The position numbers were made by a program, and so were the translations under genes. The notes under the pieces are model-generated. The model was given only the letters and a program-made list of their open reading frames with translations, did not search any database and was not told the origin of the DNA. Shown piece by piece: positions 10,573-19,513 of a stretch of DNA of 64,000 nt (its first letter is position 1; every line of letters starts with the position of its first letter). This DNA comes from Fructobacillus broussonetiae (GTDB lineage: Bacteria; Bacillota; Bacilli; Lactobacillales; Lactobacillaceae), in contig NZ_JAAMFK010000002.1 in NCBI RefSeq assembly GCF_018437275.1, positions 121,190 through 185,189 on the forward strand. The letters run 5' to 3'.

Positions 10573-10578
10573 TATAAT
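10573..10578 (+). promoter_or_regulatory. -10 box of pta
   Basis: A perfect TATAAT lies 45 bases before the pta start; no clear -35 is visible. Confidence 0.5.
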
Positions 10579-10622
10579 TTTAGAGTACGAAAAAGACATT
10601 TTTATTGAGAAGGAGCCTGCAC

Positions 10623-11612
10623 ATGGCATTATTTGATGAATTGAAAAACAAGGTCGCCGGGAAGAACCTCCACTTGGTTTTCCCAGAAGGTGACGATGCC
10701 CGCGTCTTGAAGGCCGCCGTTCGCCTGGTTGACGATGGCTTGATTCAAGCCACGCTTCTCGGTGACGAAGAAGCCGTTGCCCAAGTGGCTAAGGCCGAAG
10801 GCGTTTCCTTGGATCAGCTCACGGTCGTGAATCCAGCGAAGATCGACGCCGACCAAAAGAAAGCAATGGTTGACGCCTTGGTTGAACGCCGCAATGGTAA
10901 GACTGACGAAGAAACGGCCGCCCAGTGGTTGCAAAACGTCAACTACTTCGGAACCATGATGGTTCAAATGGGCCAGGCTGACGGTATGGTTTCCGGTGCC
11001 GCCCACGCAACTGGTGACACGGTTCGTCCCGCCTTGCAATTAATCAAGACGGAACCGGGCTCAAAGCGCATCTCCGGTGCCTTCTTCTTGCAAAAGGGCG
11101 ACCAGCGCTACGTCTTTGCTGACTGTGCCATCAACATCGAACTCGACGCCGAAACGATGGCGACGGTTGCTATCCAATCCGCGAAGACCGCCAAGGCCTT
11201 TGGCGTTGATCCTAAGATTGCCATGCTTTCCTTCTCCACGATGGGCTCTGCCAAGGGCGAAATGGTCGACAAGGTAGCAGAAGCGACCCGTTTGGCCAAG
11301 GAAATGGCACCCGAATTAGCGGATAACATCGACGGTGAATTGCAGTTCGATGCCGCCTTCGTGCCTTCCGTTGGGGAAGCCAAGGCGCCTGAATCAAAGG
11401 TGGCCGGTCACGCCAACGTCTTCGTCTTCCCAAGCCTGGAAGCCGGAAACATCGGTTACAAGATTGCCCAACGCTTGGGTGATTTCGAAGCCATGGGCCC
11501 AATCTTGCAAGGATTGGCCAAGCCCGTTTCGGATTTGTCACGTGGCTGCTCTGAAGAAGACGTTTACAAGGTCGCCATCATTACGGCGGTACAAGCCTTG
11601 GACATGAAGTAA
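10623..11612 (+). CDS. pta: Phosphate acetyltransferase
   Basis: Interconverts acetyl-CoA and acetyl phosphate; in heterofermentative lactic acid bacteria this feeds the ethanol branch of the phosphoketolase pathway and handles acetyl units. The start is ATG 10623 (MALFDELKNK) because GAGAAGGAG lies at 10607-10615; an in-frame ATG at 10605 is unsupported. The 329 residues include QADGMVSGAAHATGDTVRPALQ, FADCAINIELDAE and the FPSLEAGNIGYKIAQRLG C-terminus of the PTA/PTB family. It has its own -10 TATAAT. Confidence 0.97.
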   Translation: MALFDELKNKVAGKNLHLVFPEGDDARVLKAAVRLVDDGLIQATLLGDEEAVAQVAKAEGVSLDQLTVVNPAKIDADQKKAMVDALVERRNGKTDEETAAQWLQNVNYFGTMMVQMGQADGMVSGAAHATGDTVRPALQLIKTEPGSKRISGAFFLQKGDQRYVFADCAINIELDAETMATVAIQSAKTAKAFGVDPKIAMLSFSTMGSAKGEMVDKVAEATRLAKEMAPELADNIDGELQFDAAFVPSVGEAKAPESKVAGHANVFVFPSLEAGNIGYKIAQRLGDFEAMGPILQGLAKPVSDLSRGCSEEDVYKVAIITAVQALDMK

Positions 11613-11779
11613 GCTTCTGTCCTGTAACTGGCGCCTGATGAAGGTCATGAAAAAGTCAAAACCGGACCAGATTGTTTAACTCGACCTTTAAGACTTTGGC
11701 TTTTAGCCGCATAAAATTCTGAAACAAATCGCTGTTTTTTGCAGCGTTTAAAACCCGGACCCGATGAAAGGAGGCCCTT

Positions 11780-13321
11780 ATGAACATCTTTTTAAATAAT
11801 GGCCTTTATGATTCAAACTCCGGTGTCGAGCACGCACAGTTTTACCGCTTGCGTGCCCTTAAGGAGGCGGGCGAACCAGTGAAGTTGGTTTACTCCGCAC
11901 TCCTTCCAAAACTCCATGAACACATGAAACTCTTTGACCTGGAAGAAGAACAGGTCATCAATCTCTTCGAATGGGCCATGGCCGATGATCCGGTCTCGTA
12001 TTTACGAACGGGTCTGACTGGGAAAACCATCCAGCCCTACAAAAAAGACATCCTCAAGGATTTCACGCAGACGAACCGAACCGTTGTTGAAGTGGCAACG
12101 GGTGGCTACACCATCACGCGTCGCAAGGAAAAGGTCTACAACGAGGCCAAGAAGCTCTACATCGTGAGCGACGCCCAGGTTGAACTTTCCCGTGGCGACC
12201 GCAAGTTGAGCTGGTCCTACGACCGTTTCTTGGGTGAGAAGGTGATGACGGCCATCCACCTCGAGAATTTTTTTGGAAGCGACTACTACTTTCAAACTTT
12301 CGACGAACTCTTGGCGTTCTTCATGGGCGCCTTGGAAAGGGCCTTCGGTCCAGCCACTTACTTCTTAGACCGTGACCGCTCTTTTGATGAATACTTGGTG
12401 AAGCGCCAGAAACAGGGGGCGAAAAACAAACTCGTGTCCATCATTCACGCAAGTCACCGGGTCGAAAAGGTTGAAGGACGTCAAATTTACAACCAGTTCT
12501 ACCAATTCGTCTTGGAGCACGCGCCGTACTACGATAAGATCGTGGTAGCGACTGCGCGTCAGGCGGCTGATTTGAAGAAAGACATTGCGGGCGCCTTTGA
12601 TACCAAAACGGCGGAGCGCGTCGTTTCAAAAGTGCCGGTAGGCTTTGTGGACGAAAACGAGGGGACGACTCGTGAAATCACAGCGGCCGATAAAGTTGGT
12701 ACAGCCGATGGGGCTAACGACAGGAACGCCCTTCGTCTCGTGACCGCTTCTCGTCTCCACGAGGAAAAGCACGTCGACCAGCTGGTGAACGCGGTGGATC
12801 GGCTGAAACAGGAAGGTCTCAGCGTGCACCTCACCATCTTTGGTCGAGGACCGCAGAAGGAAGATTTGCAGAAGCAAGTCGCTGATGCCGGCTTGCAAGA
12901 TGCCGTTACCTTCGCCGGTGTCTCCAACGATTTGGAAAACGATTTGGCAGAAGAAGGGGCCTACAACGCTTATGTTTCCGCCTCCTATTCCGAGGGCTTT
13001 GGCCTGACCTATCTTGAGGCCTTGCACGCGGGTCTGCCCGTTCTGACCTACGCGAACGAGTACGGCGCTAAAGAACTCATCGACAGTGGAAAAAACGGCT
13101 ACCTGATCGACTTTTCCACGGAAGAGACGAACGAAGCGCGCGAAAGAAACGTTTCGGGGATGGTCGAGGCGGTTCAAAAAGCGGTCGAAAACTTGCCGGC
13201 AATGTGCAAAGAAGCGAGAAAAAGCGTTGCCCGCTACGACCTGAAGCACGTTTCTGCTGACTGGAAAGACCTGTTGAACGACGTAAAGAAGGGGGACAAT
13301 CATGCAAATTCAGTTGATTGA
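11780..13321 (+). CDS. gtfA: GtfA-like accessory Sec glycosyltransferase (GT4)
   Basis: Retaining GT-B glycosyltransferase of the GtfA/TarM type. In streptococci and staphylococci GtfA, with GtfB, puts the first GlcNAc on serine/threonine of surface adhesins in the cytoplasm. Of 513 residues, about 1-300 form the family-specific acceptor half starting MNIFLNNGLYDSNSGVEHAQ. Residues 320-500 are the sugar-nucleotide half, with LRLVTASRLHEEKHVDQLV, LTIFGRGPQKEDL and the EX7E motif EGFGLTYLE. The ribosome-binding site AAAGGAGG precedes ATG 11780. First gene of a five-gene unit; it overlaps gtfB by 20 bases. Assignment rests on motifs and on the asp1-3 neighbours. Confidence 0.88.
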   Translation: MNIFLNNGLYDSNSGVEHAQFYRLRALKEAGEPVKLVYSALLPKLHEHMKLFDLEEEQVINLFEWAMADDPVSYLRTGLTGKTIQPYKKDILKDFTQTNRTVVEVATGGYTITRRKEKVYNEAKKLYIVSDAQVELSRGDRKLSWSYDRFLGEKVMTAIHLENFFGSDYYFQTFDELLAFFMGALERAFGPATYFLDRDRSFDEYLVKRQKQGAKNKLVSIIHASHRVEKVEGRQIYNQFYQFVLEHAPYYDKIVVATARQAADLKKDIAGAFDTKTAERVVSKVPVGFVDENEGTTREITAADKVGTADGANDRNALRLVTASRLHEEKHVDQLVNAVDRLKQEGLSVHLTIFGRGPQKEDLQKQVADAGLQDAVTFAGVSNDLENDLAEEGAYNAYVSASYSEGFGLTYLEALHAGLPVLTYANEYGAKELIDSGKNGYLIDFSTEETNEARERNVSGMVEAVQKAVENLPAMCKEARKSVARYDLKHVSADWKDLLNDVKKGDNHANSVD

Positions 13322-14135
13322 TTCTCTGGACCACAACCGCCTACCGGCCGTTGCCTGGCAGATTGATCAGGTGAAAAAGGGCGTCTCCGACGAGCTCTTC
13401 ATCGCCACGCCACACGAAAATTCGGTTGGCATCTGCGAGGAACTCGGGTTGCCCTTGGAGAAGGTCGTCGACATGGCGAGCCGTAAGCGCCTGTCGGAGA
13501 TTCCGGCCGGGGATGGCTATTTCCTTGACGATTTAAAGGTGGCAAACGATGGCCAGCGCGTCTTTGAAAACGATGGGACGGTCAGTTTGGTGACTTGTGG
13601 TCGACGAATCGCGAGCGTTGTTTTGTTTTCCGGTTCCTCCTACTTGGTCCAGGCCGTTTCCTGGCTGAACCAAGCGGGTCAGGTGACGCGAAAAGACATC
13701 TACCAAAAGAACGGCCAGCTTTTTTGCAAGCAGTTCTACAATCGTGGCAGCTTACTTGAAAGCGACTATTTCTTTGGTGAAGAAAAAGCCGTTGTCAAAG
13801 ACTATTACTACAACAACCGCCGCAACTTCTCCATCGTCTTTGGCGAGGAGTACCCAAGCTTTGAAGCGGGGCTGCAAGACTACTTGAGCGCAAGCGCCAG
13901 CACTGCCGAGGTTGTCGTCACCGATTCCAATCGTCTGAGCACCCTTGGTCAAAACATGGTGCTGGCATGCCCAGATGGCGTTTTTGATCAAAACGGAAAA
14001 GTGCTGCCAGACGTTTTGATGATGATGGAAAACGACCAGCACCCGGTGAAAACGATATGGGCGAGCGGGTCTGACTTAACCCGTTTAGCCAGTCAAAACC
14101 TACCCATGGATAAAATAAAGAAGCACGATTTTTAA
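13302..14135 (+). CDS. gtfB: Short GtfB-like glycosylation partner
   Basis: By position and by its beta-meander region (SWLNQAGQVTRKDIYQK, NGQLFCKQFYNRGSLLES, DYFFGEEKAVVKDYYY) this resembles GtfB, the non-catalytic partner that gives GtfA its acceptor specificity. Streptococcal GtfB proteins run to about 440 residues with a C-terminal nucleotide-binding-like half. This one stops at 277, after VLPDVLMMMEN and a short Asp/Lys tail, with a normal stop and no remnant of the missing half before asp1. It may be a genuine minimal form. The start ATG 13302 overlaps gtfA and follows GGGGGAC. Confidence 0.75.
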   Translation: MQIQLIDSLDHNRLPAVAWQIDQVKKGVSDELFIATPHENSVGICEELGLPLEKVVDMASRKRLSEIPAGDGYFLDDLKVANDGQRVFENDGTVSLVTCGRRIASVVLFSGSSYLVQAVSWLNQAGQVTRKDIYQKNGQLFCKQFYNRGSLLESDYFFGEEKAVVKDYYYNNRRNFSIVFGEEYPSFEAGLQDYLSASASTAEVVVTDSNRLSTLGQNMVLACPDGVFDQNGKVLPDVLMMMENDQHPVKTIWASGSDLTRLASQNLPMDKIKKHDF

Positions 14136-14180
14136 GCCTGATACCCTTCAGGTGTACATAGAAGTAAAGAGAGAAACCGC

Positions 14181-15605
14181 ATGGCTTTAACTGTAATGCC
14201 TTCCTGGGGCGATAATTACCAGGTTAAAAAAAGTGACAACGAACAAGCAATTGTCTCCCTCCTTCAGGAGCAAGAAGACCTCTTCTTGTTGATCACATCC
14301 TACCAACCAAAGCTTAAATCCAGCTTAAATCAGCAAAAGCTCGGTGGCACGCCTTACTGGACGGCCTTTGACGCCCTCCAACGCGTCACGTTAAAGGACA
14401 AGAAACCTTTACAGGTCGACCACCTCACTTGGCCTTCAAACGCCCACTTCATCCGCCTCTTCGACCGCATCGTCGTTTTGGCCGACAACCGTCTCTACGC
14501 CAACATCTTCTTCACCTACCCAATGGGTGATCAAATCGACCGCGTGGATTTGATGGAAAACAACGAATTGAAGCAACAGCTCACCATTGATGACCGTGGC
14601 TTTGTTTCCCGCGTCGCCCAGTTTGAAAACGGACAACCAAAGGAAATTTCCTACCTGAGCCAGGGTGGCTTCGTGGTCGCAAAGGAACACTTCAACACGG
14701 GCGTTGTCGAGGCGCTTTTGCCCGATGGGCAGGAAAAGACCTATTCATCCATGAACGCGCTCATCGACGAGCTCACGTTGGCCTACCTAAACGCCAAGCA
14801 AAACAACGAGCTCCTCGTCTTTGACTCCGACCAAAATTGGCGCGTGATCAAGCAGGCGAGCGTGGAAAACGTCGCCTACTGGCTGCCCGAAAGCAACGTG
14901 CCCGTTCAAAAGGCCGAACAACTGAAGGCCATGAAGAACGTGACGACCCTGTCTTCTGAGGATAACGGGGCAGCAGACATCCTGCTTTCACCATACGCGG
15001 TCGAGAAAAAGCCAGTCGCTCAACCAAAGGATCAGGAGTTGATTTACATCAACCTCGGGGACTTGGCTTTGCCAAAGCAGCAGGACCTTTTGCGTCAGGC
15101 CTTCCACATGGCTACGATGGCAGACGACCGCACCTTCATCTTCGAAGGGATGGACGCGAGCCTTGAACTCGCTGGCATGTTGAACAAGATGGTGCAGGAA
15201 CGAAGCGAAGCCTTTGGCTGGGAAGAGGGACAAGACGCGGTTTTGAAAGCCCGTTTCGTCTTCTTGCAGGCACAAAGCAAAAAGGGTCGAAACAACTACC
15301 TGGCCACTTGTTCGGCCTACTGTGACCTTTCCGAATCCCCATCTTTGCAGGCGCTTGCCCAGGCAACGTCCTTTGCCTTGCCAACGCTGACAAAGGGCCA
15401 AAACTTCTATCAGCAGCAAGTTTACCTGAAACAAGATGACACGATGAGCTTCGAAGAGACCCTGCTTTCCTTGCTCAAAAAGGCCAAGGATGAAGGCTTC
15501 AAGGAAGAGCTCATTGCAAAGCGCGACCAGTTCACGCCTGAAAAACTCGAGGCAGCCTGGAACAACGCATTAAAGATTAAAACAACAGAAGCGGTTAACC
15601 GCTAA
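14181..15605 (+). CDS. asp1: Accessory Sec system protein Asp1
   Basis: Asp1 forms a complex with Asp2 and Asp3 that O-acetylates and escorts glycosylated adhesins to the accessory Sec translocase; it has a GT-B-like fold without known activity. The 474-residue protein shows Asp1-like segments: an N-terminal MALTVMPSWGD..YQVKKSD, the repeated sheet region TIDDRGFVSRVAQFENGQP followed by ISYLSQGGFVVAKEHF, and the C-terminal LSESPSLQALAQATSFALP. It begins 45 bases after gtfB following AGAGAGAAA. It is somewhat shorter than streptococcal forms. Family call is from motif resemblance and synteny. Confidence 0.85.
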   Translation: MALTVMPSWGDNYQVKKSDNEQAIVSLLQEQEDLFLLITSYQPKLKSSLNQQKLGGTPYWTAFDALQRVTLKDKKPLQVDHLTWPSNAHFIRLFDRIVVLADNRLYANIFFTYPMGDQIDRVDLMENNELKQQLTIDDRGFVSRVAQFENGQPKEISYLSQGGFVVAKEHFNTGVVEALLPDGQEKTYSSMNALIDELTLAYLNAKQNNELLVFDSDQNWRVIKQASVENVAYWLPESNVPVQKAEQLKAMKNVTTLSSEDNGAADILLSPYAVEKKPVAQPKDQELIYINLGDLALPKQQDLLRQAFHMATMADDRTFIFEGMDASLELAGMLNKMVQERSEAFGWEEGQDAVLKARFVFLQAQSKKGRNNYLATCSAYCDLSESPSLQALAQATSFALPTLTKGQNFYQQQVYLKQDDTMSFEETLLSLLKKAKDEGFKEELIAKRDQFTPEKLEAAWNNALKIKTTEAVNR

Positions 15606-15625
15606 CAGTAATCGAGGGAGTACCG

Positions 15626-17155
15626 ATGGCAAAGACATTATCCGTCTTACAAATTGGATCAACAGACTGGACCGAAGAAGCAGCCGACAGTAACATCGAC
15701 TGGCGTTTTTGGGACAAAAACGAACTGCCAGTCTTCTTAGCAAAGCAAAAGGACCCAGACGCACTCACGTCTTCATACGTCCTGTTAACAGACGAAGAAA
15801 TTGACTCCAACCTCTTGGCTAAGCAAGTGCAGGCCTGGCCCGCACACCGGGTCTTATACACCGGGGATGCCACTCGCTTTTCACCAAAGATGCAAAACGC
15901 ATTGGTGGAACGCTACGCCATTTCCTTGAAGGAAAAGGAGCCCACAGACGTCTTCTTCCGCATTGAACAAGATTTATTCTTGGGGCAGATTGGTTTTCCA
16001 ACCCGTTTTTCAGAAGACCAGTTCATTCCACAAAACAACTACGCCCTGCACCAAAAGCGCACGGGTCGTTTTTGCTATGAAATCGAAGGGGACTTCGGTG
16101 ATTCTTACCAGCAAATCGGAACGCTCCGGACATTCCCGGGTGACCTTTCTGCCGGTCAGGAGAACCTGCTTTACGCCGACTACGAAAAGGAAGGCGACGT
16201 TTCGCTGGCCTTCTCCTTCATCTTCTTTAAAAACGGCGGTCTACAACAGATGAAGTTGTTTGAAAACCCGGACAAGGAGCTGCTGCCGGCGGTGCGGGCA
16301 CCAAAGGACTACCTGGACTACCAAATCCTCGTCTTGGCTAAGGGAAAGGGAAAGTTGACGCTGAAAAACTTGCATCAACGCCGTTCCCGCCACGGATTGG
16401 GACACTTCTTGCCAGGCGGTAAGCGCATGCTTACCACTGACGGTGAAGAGGTGCTTTCCTACTTCAACCCCGGAACGAAGAAGGGACCGCTCGTGGTTGC
16501 CTTTGCCGGTACACGCTTGCACGTGGAAGGCTTCGAAATGATGGGCAGCTTGAACGAGCTCGGCTACCCATACCTGCTCTTCACGGACACGAGAGCGCAG
16601 GGTGGGGCCTTCATGGTCGGCCAACAATCCTTTGAAAACTTAGTTGAAAGTCGGATCCGTGAGGCCCAGTTAATGGCCGGTCTCACGAGTGAAGAGACCA
16701 TCTTCACTGGTTATTCCATGGGTTCTTACCCAGCCATGTACTACGCAAGTTTGTTAAACGCGGAGAAGCTCGTGATTGGAAAACCCATCATCAATTTGGG
16801 GAAGTTCACGGGACGCCCTGAATTTGCCCACCATGGCATGAATCACGACTGGACGCTTGACTTGCGCTACGTCTTAACGGGTCGTTTGGACGAAGAAGAT
16901 AACCAATTCTTGGACCAGAAACTTTGGAAAAACTTCCAAGAAAATAACTTCCGTCCAAAGCAGGTTGCCTGCTTTGCCATGATTCACGACGAATACGACG
17001 GTTCTTCTTTGCCACAGCTTGAAGACTACTTCAAGGAAGTGGGCAGTCGCTACGACAAGCACGAAGAGGTTGGACACCACGAAGAAAAGGTGCCTGAAAT
17101 GCTTGCCTACATCAAGAAGGCCATCAAGAAGCAAGCGAAGAAGGGAGTGAAGTAA
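15626..17155 (+). CDS. asp2: Accessory Sec system protein Asp2, O-acetyltransferase-type alpha/beta hydrolase
   Basis: In Streptococcus gordonii Asp2 O-acetylates GlcNAc on the adhesin and is also needed for export. This 509-residue protein has an N-terminal beta-rich domain (roughly 1-290) and a C-terminal alpha/beta-hydrolase domain. The nucleophile elbow is GYSMGSYPAMYY with Ser364. The likely acid is Asp455 or Glu456 in MIHDEYDGSS, and the base is His484 or His485 in GHHEEKVPEM. These positions lie close to the published S. gordonii triad (Ser362, Glu452, His482), so the active site looks intact. ATG 15626 follows GAGGGAG; its stop overlaps the asp3 start. Confidence 0.9.
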   Translation: MAKTLSVLQIGSTDWTEEAADSNIDWRFWDKNELPVFLAKQKDPDALTSSYVLLTDEEIDSNLLAKQVQAWPAHRVLYTGDATRFSPKMQNALVERYAISLKEKEPTDVFFRIEQDLFLGQIGFPTRFSEDQFIPQNNYALHQKRTGRFCYEIEGDFGDSYQQIGTLRTFPGDLSAGQENLLYADYEKEGDVSLAFSFIFFKNGGLQQMKLFENPDKELLPAVRAPKDYLDYQILVLAKGKGKLTLKNLHQRRSRHGLGHFLPGGKRMLTTDGEEVLSYFNPGTKKGPLVVAFAGTRLHVEGFEMMGSLNELGYPYLLFTDTRAQGGAFMVGQQSFENLVESRIREAQLMAGLTSEETIFTGYSMGSYPAMYYASLLNAEKLVIGKPIINLGKFTGRPEFAHHGMNHDWTLDLRYVLTGRLDEEDNQFLDQKLWKNFQENNFRPKQVACFAMIHDEYDGSSLPQLEDYFKEVGSRYDKHEEVGHHEEKVPEMLAYIKKAIKKQAKKGVK

Positions 17156-18399
17156 TGCAGTATCAAATTTACTGGCAACCACAAACCAAGCTCCACGAAT
17201 TGCAGGGGGCCGTTGTGGACTTCGTGAAAGAAAACGAAGTGCGCTACCAAAACCACTTCCTGCCTTCTGGTCAGCCGATTGCTTCATGCTTTTCGGATAA
17301 GAACTACTTCTACGAACGGCAGATGGCCACGCTGCCAGAATTGGTCGAAGGAAAGGCCTACCACACGGTGCTTCGCTCGGAGAACTCAAAGACGATGCAC
17401 GCCTACTTGGCCTGGGTCTTCTTTGACCAATCTGGTCAGACCATCAAGACCCTCTACCAGAACGGGCCAGAAATGACCTTGACGGTGCCAAGGGGGACAC
17501 ATTCCTACCGCCTCGATCTGCTCTCGGCTGGAAGCGGTGCCTTTACCTTCCAGGAAATCACGATTGCTCCAAAGGTTGATGGCATACTCGTTGATGGCGA
17601 CCAGGCCGTCACAGAACACCTGATGGCCTACCTGGACATGCCAGAAACGCTGGCCTCAAAGACCCTTCGTGTCATCTTGACCGAGCCAGAACTCGATCGC
17701 ATTAACTATCCGGTTAACGCTGTTCAGCCATCTCCGCAGGCCGTTTTGTACCTGGCAACGGACCTCGTTCACTGCCAGTCTTACTACGACGAAAAGGTCC
17801 TGGGCATCATTAACCAGTCCAAGAAGCAGGCGAAGGCCAAGTACGTGGAATTCGTCGGTTACGGCCCAATTTCTGCTTTGACGGCCTTGCTTTACCGTCG
17901 GGCGGTGAAAAACGCGACGGCCGTTTTACCGGAAGGGAAGAACTTGGAGCTCCCAGCAGGGCACCGCACGTTGTCTTATGGCCTCCAAGCCTTCTTGGAT
18001 GATGTGCCTGGCAAAGTCGAGGAACTGCGCAGCGCCGATGACGAAGTCTTGGTTAACAAGGTGCTCGCCGACAACCCAAGTCCCTTGAAAGCGCCTGAAA
18101 CCCGCGCTGACCTTCTGTCATCTCTGACCTACCTCGATTGGCCATTGTCAAAGAAGGAAGAAAAGGCCCGGGCAAAGGAAGCAAAGCGCGCGGTCAAGGC
18201 CGCTGAAAAAGAGGTCGACGAACAGGCGGTTATCGATCAGAGCGAGTATGAAACAAACGATGACGCCACCGTCTTTGAACGTCGCAAGCACATGAAGGAA
18301 ATCCGTAAGCAGCAGGCCCAGAAGTTAGTGGACAAGAAGCAGCACACGGGCTCTTCCCAACAACGCCTCCAGGAATTCTTCGTGAAGAACCGTCACTAA
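17155..18399 (+). CDS. asp3: Accessory Sec system protein Asp3 with long C-terminal extension
   Basis: Residues 1-145 match the Asp3 beta-sandwich: MQYQIYWQPQTKLHELQGA, the conserved NHFLPSGQPIASCFSDKNY, and ERQMATLPELVEGKAYH. Asp3 bridges Asp1, Asp2 and the adhesin. The protein then continues for 270 residues. The extension has a Rossmann-like stretch containing VGYGPISALTALLYRRAVK, which looks like a nucleophile elbow without the serine at its centre, and a charged Lys/Glu-rich tail (KKEEKARAKEAKRAVKAAEK) likely to form a coiled coil. The ATG overlaps the asp2 stop (TAATG). The Asp3 part is well supported; the extension is unassigned. Confidence 0.82.
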   Translation: MQYQIYWQPQTKLHELQGAVVDFVKENEVRYQNHFLPSGQPIASCFSDKNYFYERQMATLPELVEGKAYHTVLRSENSKTMHAYLAWVFFDQSGQTIKTLYQNGPEMTLTVPRGTHSYRLDLLSAGSGAFTFQEITIAPKVDGILVDGDQAVTEHLMAYLDMPETLASKTLRVILTEPELDRINYPVNAVQPSPQAVLYLATDLVHCQSYYDEKVLGIINQSKKQAKAKYVEFVGYGPISALTALLYRRAVKNATAVLPEGKNLELPAGHRTLSYGLQAFLDDVPGKVEELRSADDEVLVNKVLADNPSPLKAPETRADLLSSLTYLDWPLSKKEEKARAKEAKRAVKAAEKEVDEQAVIDQSEYETNDDATVFERRKHMKEIRKQQAQKLVDKKQHTGSSQQRLQEFFVKNRH

Positions 18400-18473
18400 A
18401 AAGCGATTCAAGCACAGTAAAAGCAGCTTGGTACGGGTCTGACTTATAGGCCTCATCATAAAAAAACAACATA

Positions 18474-18502
18474 AAAAAGCCATCCGTTTTGGATGGCTTT
18501 TT
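18474..18502. terminator. Bidirectional terminator after asp3
   Basis: Stem AAAAAGCCATCC/GGATGGCTTTTT closes the gtf-asp unit and, read the other way, ends the convergent TSUP gene. Confidence 0.88.
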
Positions 18503-18516
18503 CTTTGCTTTTAAAT

Positions 18517-19311
18517 TTAGAAGTAGGCCTTAACGAAGAGGTCGACTGAAAGGCCCATGGCCAACACGGCGATGATAATCTTCAAGATCTTTTCGGGGAT
18601 GATGCGAACGATGTGTGGTCCGATCCAGCCACCGATGAAGAGGCCGATGCCCATTGGAATGACGAGACTCCAGTAGATGTGCGATGAGAACATGTAAATC
18701 ACAGTAGCAATTAAGTTAGCACCACCGAGTGACAGGTTCTTCAAGGCGTTGTATGAAGAAAACGGCATCGTCGTCGTGGCTGAAAGGATGGCCAGGAGCA
18801 ACACACCACCGGCGGCACCGAAGTAACCGCAGTACATGCCGACGAGCGTGATTCCGATGGAAACCACGACCCGGTAGACGGGTTTGTGATCATCGTCTTC
18901 GATGTTGTCTTTTCGGGTGAGGTCCATGTCGGAGTGCGGGTTCTTGTTCACCTGTGAGAGCAACAAGAGACCGGCGACCAACACGAAGAATGGGACGGCT
19001 TTTTCAAAAGTCGAAGCCGGTGCAGCCAACAGCAGCCAGGCACCGATGATCGAACCTCCAAGGGTGAAGGGGAGAATCTTAACCAGTTCCTTCTTGTGTT
19101 CACCCAGTTCCTTGTGGGAGGAAACCGTTGCGCCCAAACCAGTCATGACAAGCGCCGCCGTGTTCGTGACGTTTGCAAAGAGTGGTGGAATCCCGACCGC
19201 GAGCAAGGCGGGGTAGGAAACCAAGGAGGCGAGGCCGGCCGTCGTGGAGACGATTCCGGCTAAGATTCCAATTGGTAGTAGGAAGAGAAAGTGCTGCCAG
19301 TAATCTGCCAT
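18517..19311 (-). CDS. TSUP (TauE/SafE) family membrane transporter
   Basis: A 264-residue integral membrane protein with about eight hydrophobic helices in two halves, each opening with the family pattern (GILAGIVSTTAGLASLVSYPALL; GMYCGYFGAAGGVLLLAIL). TSUP members export or take up sulfite, sulfonates or related small anions. The loop around residues 125-145 is polar (NKNPHSDMDLTRKDN). The substrate cannot be read from the sequence. It is convergent with the asp unit and not part of it. Confidence 0.88.
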   Translation of the reverse strand: MADYWQHFLFLLPIGILAGIVSTTAGLASLVSYPALLAVGIPPLFANVTNTAALVMTGLGATVSSHKELGEHKKELVKILPFTLGGSIIGAWLLLAAPASTFEKAVPFFVLVAGLLLLSQVNKNPHSDMDLTRKDNIEDDDHKPVYRVVVSIGITLVGMYCGYFGAAGGVLLLAILSATTTMPFSSYNALKNLSLGGANLIATVIYMFSSHIYWSLVIPMGIGLFIGGWIGPHIVRIIPEKILKIIIAVLAMGLSVDLFVKAYF

Positions 19312-19473
19312 GATGAAAAATAAAATCCTTATCTGTTTAACTTATAATACTTCAAAACTAAATGTACTTTTTCTAGTATAAAACTGATAAGAGAGCGGCG
19401 CAAGGTGTAGTGATTAAAAGGAAAGAGGGCTGTTTGAAGTTGTCAGGGTGAGACGCCCGGCCAATTTTAGGTA

Positions 19474-19500
19474 CAAAAAAACCAGACATCACTGTCTGGT
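19474..19500 (-). terminator. Terminator of tRNA-Leu
   Basis: Minus-strand stem ACCAGACA/TGTCTGGT followed by a run of seven T, directly downstream of the tRNA. Confidence 0.85.
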
Positions 19501-19513
19501 CCGTGTTTTTATA

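Noticed and set aside
12626..13303. 225-codon minus-strand frame inside gtfA
   Set aside because: Shadow of the GT4 domain; no start signal and no family resemblance.
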